This document shows, piece after piece, positions 59,922 to 64,000 of a DNA stretch of 64,000 bases. Every line of letters starts with the position of its first letter. Position 1 is the stretch's first letter. The notes under the pieces are model-generated. The model did no database searches. It was not told the DNA's origin and saw nothing but the letters and a program-made list of their open reading frames with translations. Location: assembly GCF_900107455.1 (NCBI RefSeq), contig NZ_FNQB01000003.1, positions 62,001-126,000 on the forward strand, written 5' to 3'. The stretch comes from Asanoa ishikariensis. GTDB lineage: Bacteria; Actinomycetota; Actinomycetes; Mycobacteriales; Micromonosporaceae. The translations under genes and the position numbers were made by a program.

Positions 59922-60806
59922 ATGATCGATGTTGCTGCTTTGCGGGCTTTGCGGTCCGTGGCCACCCGGGGGACGCTCGCGCGGGCCGCCGACGATCTCG
60001 GCTTCACCGCCTCCGCCGTGTCGCAGCAGATCAAGCGCCTCGAACGCCAGGTCGGTGTGCCCGTCCTGGCCCAGGCCGGCCGCGGCGTCGTGCTCACCCC
60101 CGCCGGCCAGGCCATCGTCGACTCGGCACCTGACGTCTTCCAGGCCCTGGAACGCTGCGCCGAGGCGGCCCGGTCGGTCGCCGACGGCGCGCCAAGGGGT
60201 GTCCTAAGGGTGGTCGCCTTCTCGACCGCCATCCGCGGCCTGCTCGCCCCGGCCATCAAGGAACTCCAGAAGCGCTGCCCGGACCTCAAGGTGCACGTCA
60301 CCGAGCAGGACCCAGACCAGGCCCTGCACAGCGTCGACGCCGGGACCGCCGACCTCGCCCTGATCCACGACGCCGATGGGCTGCCTGCCCAGTTGCCACC
60401 GTCAATGACCCAGCGACACCTGCACACCGACACCGGCGACGTCGTCATGAGCCGGACGCATCCGTTGGCGCAGCACGAGAAACCCCTCGCCAGTGAAGAC
60501 CTCGCCGGCCACGCCTGGGTCACCAGCCCGCCCGGCACGGTGTGCCACCAGTGGTTCCGGCGACTGTTCGCCAACGCGCCCGAGGAACCGGAAGTGCGCC
60601 ACCTGGTCGACGACTTCGCGACCCAACTGGCACTCGTCGAAGGCGGCGCGGTCCTCGCCCTCATCCCGCGCCTGGCCCGCCCGCCGCTGGGCGACGGGCT
60701 CGTCGCCCACCCACTGCTGAGACAACCGAAGCGCGAGGTGTACGCCGCCTGGCGGCGCAGTGCCGACGCCAGCCCCGCGATCCAGGCAGTGGTCAGCGCG
60801 CTGTGA
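59922..60806 (+). CDS. LysR-family transcriptional regulator
   Basis: A 294-residue LysR regulator. The N-terminal winged helix is ALRALRSVATRGTLARAADD with FTASAVSQQIKRLERQVGV, and the remaining 200 residues form the effector-binding domain. The ATG at 59922 is immediately preceded by the right arm of an inverted repeat. It is divergent from the DapA-like gene and probably controls it; the 3' end overlaps the convergent phosphotransferase gene by 14 bases. Confidence 0.92.
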   Translation: MIDVAALRALRSVATRGTLARAADDLGFTASAVSQQIKRLERQVGVPVLAQAGRGVVLTPAGQAIVDSAPDVFQALERCAEAARSVADGAPRGVLRVVAFSTAIRGLLAPAIKELQKRCPDLKVHVTEQDPDQALHSVDAGTADLALIHDADGLPAQLPPSMTQRHLHTDTGDVVMSRTHPLAQHEKPLASEDLAGHAWVTSPPGTVCHQWFRRLFANAPEEPEVRHLVDDFATQLALVEGGAVLALIPRLARPPLGDGLVAHPLLRQPKREVYAAWRRSADASPAIQAVVSAL

Positions 60807-61794
60807 GCCCCGCCGCGAGCAGCGGCGCGACCGCCTCTTCGGCCTGCGCCGAGGTCGCGTCGGCGGCCGCACCCTGGCGCGCGCGGTAGCTGATGCCCTG
60901 CGCGATGACGGCCAGCTTGAAGTTGGCCAGCGCCAGGTAGAACGGCCAGTGATCGAGATCGACCCCGCGCCGCCGGGCGTACGCGGAGGCGATCGCGTCG
61001 GCGTCGGGGAGCCGGTCGCTCGCCCACGCGGCGTCCAGGCCGAGGATGGGGTCGAGCTGCGGCTGCCGGTACACGCACATGAGGGCCACGTCGGTCTGCA
61101 CGTCGCCGACCGTCGCGAGCTCCCAGTCGACGACCGCGAGCACCTTGGTGATGTCGGAGGCGTCGAGCAGCGTGTTGTCGATCCGGTAGTCGCCGTGCAC
61201 CACGCCGATGTGCGCCGGCCGGTCGGGCAGCGTGGAGAGCAGGTGGGCGTGCAACCGGTCCGCGTCCGGCAGGTCGTGGCTCTTGACCTCGTTCCACTGC
61301 CGCCACCACAGCGCGACCTGGCGCTCGAGGAAGCCGTCGGGCCGGCCAAGACCACGCAGCCCGACCTCGTCCACGTCGACGGAGTGCAGGTCCGCCAGGA
61401 CCCGGACCAGCTCCGTGACACAGGACTCCAACTCCACCGACGGATAAGCGTCGAGCTGCTCCCGCGTACGCACGACCTGTCCCGAGACGAACCCGGTCAC
61501 GGCGAACGGGGCGCCGAGCACCGACGTGTCCTCGCAGAGTGCGACCACCGGCGGCACGGGGACGGCGCTGTACTGCAACGCGCGCACGACCCGCCATTCC
61601 CGCGCCACGTCGTGCGCCGACTGGGTCAGGCCCGACACCGGCGGACGGCGGACCACCCAGCGGTGCGTGCCGTCGGTGACGGCATACGTCAGGTTGGACC
61701 GGCCGCCGCTGATGAGATCGGAGGAGAGCGGACCCGCGACGGGCACACCCGCAGAAGCGAGGAACCGGCCCAGGGCCGCCAGGTCGAGGCTCAT
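60793..61794 (-). CDS. APH-like phosphotransferase family protein
   Basis: A 333-residue protein of the aminoglycoside phosphotransferase superfamily, in the subgroup found with acyl-CoA dehydrogenases (ACAD10/11-like). It has VVRRPPVSG, VVHGDYRIDNTLLD (catalytic loop HxDxxxxN) and AVVDWELATVGD (metal site), with RPDG and KLAVIAQGI near the end. It likely phosphorylates a hydroxyacyl-CoA or similar. The ATG at 61794 overlaps the upstream SDR stop by four bases. Last gene of a lipid-related operon. Confidence 0.88.
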   Translation of the reverse strand: MSLDLAALGRFLASAGVPVAGPLSSDLISGGRSNLTYAVTDGTHRWVVRRPPVSGLTQSAHDVAREWRVVRALQYSAVPVPPVVALCEDTSVLGAPFAVTGFVSGQVVRTREQLDAYPSVELESCVTELVRVLADLHSVDVDEVGLRGLGRPDGFLERQVALWWRQWNEVKSHDLPDADRLHAHLLSTLPDRPAHIGVVHGDYRIDNTLLDASDITKVLAVVDWELATVGDVQTDVALMCVYRQPQLDPILGLDAAWASDRLPDADAIASAYARRRGVDLDHWPFYLALANFKLAVIAQGISYRARQGAAADATSAQAEEAVAPLLAAGLTAR

Positions 61795-62537
61795 GCCTCG
61801 TACCCCTTCGTCCCGGCGCGGCTGAGCACGAGCTCGTTGACCACGGTGCGCGGCGACAGGGAGAGCAGGGCGCTGACCGCGGTGACCACGTCTGAAACGG
61901 GGATCATCGCCGACGGCGGCACCGAGTCGTGCACCCACGCGCTCATGTCGGTGTCCACATAGCCGGGTGCGATGGCCGTGGCGGTGACGCCGGCGCCCGA
62001 CTCCTCCGCGTTGAACCCGCGGCACAACGCCAGCAGCGCCGCCTTGGTGGCGCCATAGACCGCGAGCGACGGCTCCGCGTACACCCCACCGATGGACGCG
62101 AGGGCGATCACCTTCGCACCGTGGGAAGGACGCCGCGACGCCGCGGTACGCAGCATCGGCAGCGCGTCGCGGATCAGCAGGAACGGCGCGCGGGTGTTGA
62201 GCGCGAACTGCTTGTCGTAACGGTGGGTCTGGTAACCGTGCAGCGGAGCCGCCGAGCCGACCCCGGCGGCGAGGACGAGCGCGTCCAACGAGTCGTGGTG
62301 GACGGCGTGGGCGGCGACGACGGCGGCCGGCGCCTCGGGTGCAGCCAGGTCGACCTCCACACACTCCACATGGGACGCACCGGCGGCGGTCAGCTCCAGG
62401 GCCGCCGCGGCCAGGCGGGACGGGTCCCGTGCGACGAGGGTCAGCCGCCAGCCCCGCTGGGCCAGGTCGAGCGCGATGCCCCGCCCGATCCCGCGGGACG
62501 CGCCGGTGACCACCGCGGACCGCGCCGCGGCCGTCAC
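61791..62537 (-). CDS. Short-chain dehydrogenase/reductase
   Basis: A 248-residue SDR from GTG 62537. Motifs are TGASRGIG (cofactor), NNAG-equivalent LVLAAGVGS, catalytic Ser in IALASIGGVY and YGATK (Tyr and Lys). The start overlaps the TetR stop by four bases (GTGA) and its own stop overlaps the phosphotransferase start. It probably oxidises or reduces a hydroxyacyl-type substrate in the same pathway. Confidence 0.9.
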   Translation of the reverse strand: MTAAARSAVVTGASRGIGRGIALDLAQRGWRLTLVARDPSRLAAAALELTAAGASHVECVEVDLAAPEAPAAVVAAHAVHHDSLDALVLAAGVGSAAPLHGYQTHRYDKQFALNTRAPFLLIRDALPMLRTAASRRPSHGAKVIALASIGGVYAEPSLAVYGATKAALLALCRGFNAEESGAGVTATAIAPGYVDTDMSAWVHDSVPPSAMIPVSDVVTAVSALLSLSPRTVVNELVLSRAGTKGYEA

Positions 62538-63145
62538 CGCGGTGTCTCTTCGCTGATGCCCACGATCGAGCGCGCGATGGTCAGGTAGCGGTCGAGCAGC
62601 GCTTCGACCGGCAGGCTGCCGTCCGGCCGGTACCACGACGCGACACCCACGCACAGCGACGCGATGGCCCGGCTGGCGTCCTTCGGGTAGGACGTCGAGA
62701 AGTCGCCGTCGCGCACGCCGGCCAGGATCACCTCGTCGAGCATGTGCTGCTGCTCGTCGCGCTTGGCGACGTAACGCTCCCGGTTGCCGGGCTCCAGGCT
62801 GCGCAGCTCGGCGGTCGAGACCATCGCACCCGTGCGCCGGTACATGTGGAACCGCAGCATCGACTCGACCAGCGCGTCGAACTGCGACCGGGGGTCCGGC
62901 GTCGCGCCGGACAGCGCCGCACGGCTGCGGGTCAGCAGCTCGTCGATGATGACCGTCATGAGGTCGACGAGGATGTCCTGCTTCGACGGGTAGTAGTGGT
63001 AGACCCCGGGCACCGACAGCCCCGAGCGGCGGGCCAGGTCACGCGTCGTCGTGCCGTGGTAGCCGTGCTCGTAGAAGGCCGACAGGGCCGCGTCGAGGAT
63101 GCGCGGGAAGTCGAGGGTTTCGTACTCGCGCCACTGCAACGTCAT
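62534..63145 (-). CDS. TetR-family regulator of the acyl-CoA operon
   Basis: A 203-residue TetR regulator from ATG 63145. The helix-turn-helix is YHGTTTRDLARRSGLSVPG with VYHYYPSKQDILVDLM, and the C-terminal domain resembles FadR/KstR2-type TetR proteins that bind acyl-CoA. It overlaps the genes on both sides by four bases, so it is co-transcribed with the acetoacetyl-CoA synthetase and SDR genes and may repress the operon until acyl-CoA is present. Confidence 0.92.
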   Translation of the reverse strand: MTLQWREYETLDFPRILDAALSAFYEHGYHGTTTRDLARRSGLSVPGVYHYYPSKQDILVDLMTVIIDELLTRSRAALSGATPDPRSQFDALVESMLRFHMYRRTGAMVSTAELRSLEPGNRERYVAKRDEQQHMLDEVILAGVRDGDFSTSYPKDASRAIASLCVGVASWYRPDGSLPVEALLDRYLTIARSIVGISEETPR

Positions 63146-64000
63146 CGCTGTCCCCGCTTCGTGCGTGCGGCGGCGACGAGGGCGTCGAGCGCCTCCGGAT
63201 CGTCGACCGCGCCTCGGTTGATCACTTGCTCCGGATCGGCGCCCTGGAGGATCCGCTTGACCGGAACCTCCAAACGCTTGCCGGTACGCGTGTGCGGCAG
63301 CCGCGAAACGATGACCACGTCGTCCGGCGCGTGCCGTGGCGAAGCCCGCTCCGTGATGCGCTGCCGGAGAAGGGAGACGAGATTGGCCGGGTCCGGCGAG
63401 CCGTGCGGGACGACGAACAGCGGCAGCCAATAGCCGCCGTCGGGCTCTTCCACACCCACGACCAGGGCGTCCGCCACCTCGGGCAGGTCGCTGATCGCGT
63501 CGTAGATCTCCGCCGAGCCCAACCGGACCCCGTGGCGGTTGATGGTCGCGTCCGAGCGCCCGAGGATGACAACCGTGCCACGCTCCGTGCGCACGGTCAG
63601 GTCTCCGTGCCGCCAGACACCGGGGAAGTCCGCGAAATAGGTGTCGTTCAGCTTCCGGTCGTCGGGGTCGGCCCAGAAACGCAGGGGCATCGACGGCATC
63701 GGCTCGGTGATCACCATTTCTCCCGGCGTGCCGGCCGGGACCTCCTCGCCGTCAGCGTTCCAGACCTGGACCGCCGCTCCGAGCGCGGGGGCACTGATCT
63801 CCCCGTCGTAGACGGGTGTGGTCGGTGCACTGGCGACGAAGATCCCGCAGATGTCCGTACCTCCACTCATCGATCCTAGTTGGACGCTCGCGCTGACGTG
63901 GTGCCGGAACCAGGCGTTGGCGGAGGCCGGCAGCACCGATCCGGTGACGCCGACCAGCCGCAGCTTTGACAGGTCGAGCTCCCGTCCAGGTTCGAGGCCG
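63142..64000 (-). CDS. Acetoacetyl-CoA synthetase (AMP-forming), partial
   Basis: The gene runs off the right edge, so the N-terminal part is missing; about 286 C-terminal residues are visible. It has LRLVGVTGSVLPAS, SGGTDICGIFVA, GVWRHGDLTVRTERG (adenylate-forming core A8 region), ILGRSDATINRHGVRLGSAE and HTRTGKRLEVPVKRIL with the catalytic Lys. These match acetoacetate-CoA ligases. It activates acetoacetate or a similar acid. It is the upstream gene of a tightly overlapping operon (TetR, SDR, APH-like). Confidence 0.9.
   Translation of the reverse strand, partial: GLEPGRELDLSKLRLVGVTGSVLPASANAWFRHHVSASVQLGSMSGGTDICGIFVASAPTTPVYDGEISAPALGAAVQVWNADGEEVPAGTPGEMVITEPMPSMPLRFWADPDDRKLNDTYFADFPGVWRHGDLTVRTERGTVVILGRSDATINRHGVRLGSAEIYDAISDLPEVADALVVGVEEPDGGYWLPLFVVPHGSPDPANLVSLLRQRITERASPRHAPDDVVIVSRLPHTRTGKRLEVPVKRILQGADPEQVINRGAVDDPEALDALVAAARTKRGQR

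Noticed and set aside
59849-61597. Extended reading of the DapA-like gene to 879 residues
   Set aside because: The extra N-terminal part runs antisense through the LysR and into the phosphotransferase gene and has no domain; ATG 59848 is the family start.
1-64000. CRISPR arrays, tRNA/rRNA genes, IS elements or prophage
   Set aside because: I saw no regular repeat arrays, tRNA cloverleaf sequences, transposases, integrases or phage structural genes.

Overview
The window comes from a high-GC actinomycete chromosome. Third codon positions are almost all G or C, GTG starts are common, many genes look leaderless (a -10-like hexamer 6-9 nt before the start codon), and large LuxR, SARP, LacI and ROK regulators sit among secreted glycosidases with CBM2, AbfB (CBM42) and CBM6-like modules. 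The style fits Micromonosporales; the genus is inference. I saw no tRNA, rRNA, IS element, prophage, CRISPR array or biosynthetic gene cluster.

Region 1-8146 (minus strand) is the most unusual part. Six tightly packed genes, mostly overlapping, encode a TPR-CHAT peptidase, a protein with CBS-like repeats and a Cys/His cluster, a membrane protein, an EACC1 (effector-associated constant component 1) protein, an LpdA-type FAD disulfide-family oxidoreductase, and a caspase-TPR protein cut by the left edge. Two different caspase-fold peptidases, an EACC1 adaptor, a membrane component and a flavoprotein in one operon suggest a proteolytic conflict or regulated-death system with a possible redox input. 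This is my main candidate for an undescribed system.

Region 8200-19400 holds mixed small loci: a TetR/DUF4267 pair with three evenly spaced palindromes, a serine hydrolase, an orphan TadE-like protein, a membrane LuxR regulator, one of two paralogous repeat proteins (the other is at 31.5 kb), a secreted CE4 deacetylase with CBM2, a methyltransferase/VOC pair, a CGNR regulator divergent from a RidA protein across a 27-bp palindrome, an alpha/beta hydrolase lacking its nucleophilic serine, and a large LAL regulator. An EAL phosphodiesterase follows at 19.5 kb.

Region 20300-30906 is a glycan-utilisation block. A LacI-type regulator is translationally coupled to a multidomain GH3 enzyme, and a ROK repressor is divergent from a CUT1 sugar ABC transporter (lipoprotein plus two permeases, no ATPase) followed by a GH42 beta-galactosidase. 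A second unit at 41603-45112 pairs a LacI regulator with a secreted GH2-AbfB enzyme. Clear palindromic operators accompany all three regulators. Together they suggest uptake and breakdown of galactose/arabinose-containing plant polysaccharides.

Region 30900-41600 has a Sua5/YrdC-domain protein, the second repeat paralogue, a quinone-oxidoreductase-like MDR protein, a DNA/RNA non-specific endonuclease coupled to an LLM flavin enzyme, a MalT-like LuxR regulator followed by a two-gene membrane/small-protein cassette, a DUF427 protein, a degenerate beta-lactamase-fold protein and a methyltransferase.

Region 45100-64000 includes a 2H-phosphoesterase-like protein, a DUF1963-like/GNAT pair, a propeller-like lipoprotein, a DHA2 exporter, a PPOX/DHFR-like/HxlR group, a BBE-type FAD oxidase, a SARP with a degenerate P-loop, a three-gene secreted operon around a papain-like C70/C39-type protease, an aldo/keto reductase, a DapA-like aldolase divergent from a LysR regulator, and a four-gene acyl-CoA operon (acetoacetyl-CoA synthetase, TetR, SDR, APH-like phosphotransferase) cut by the right edge.
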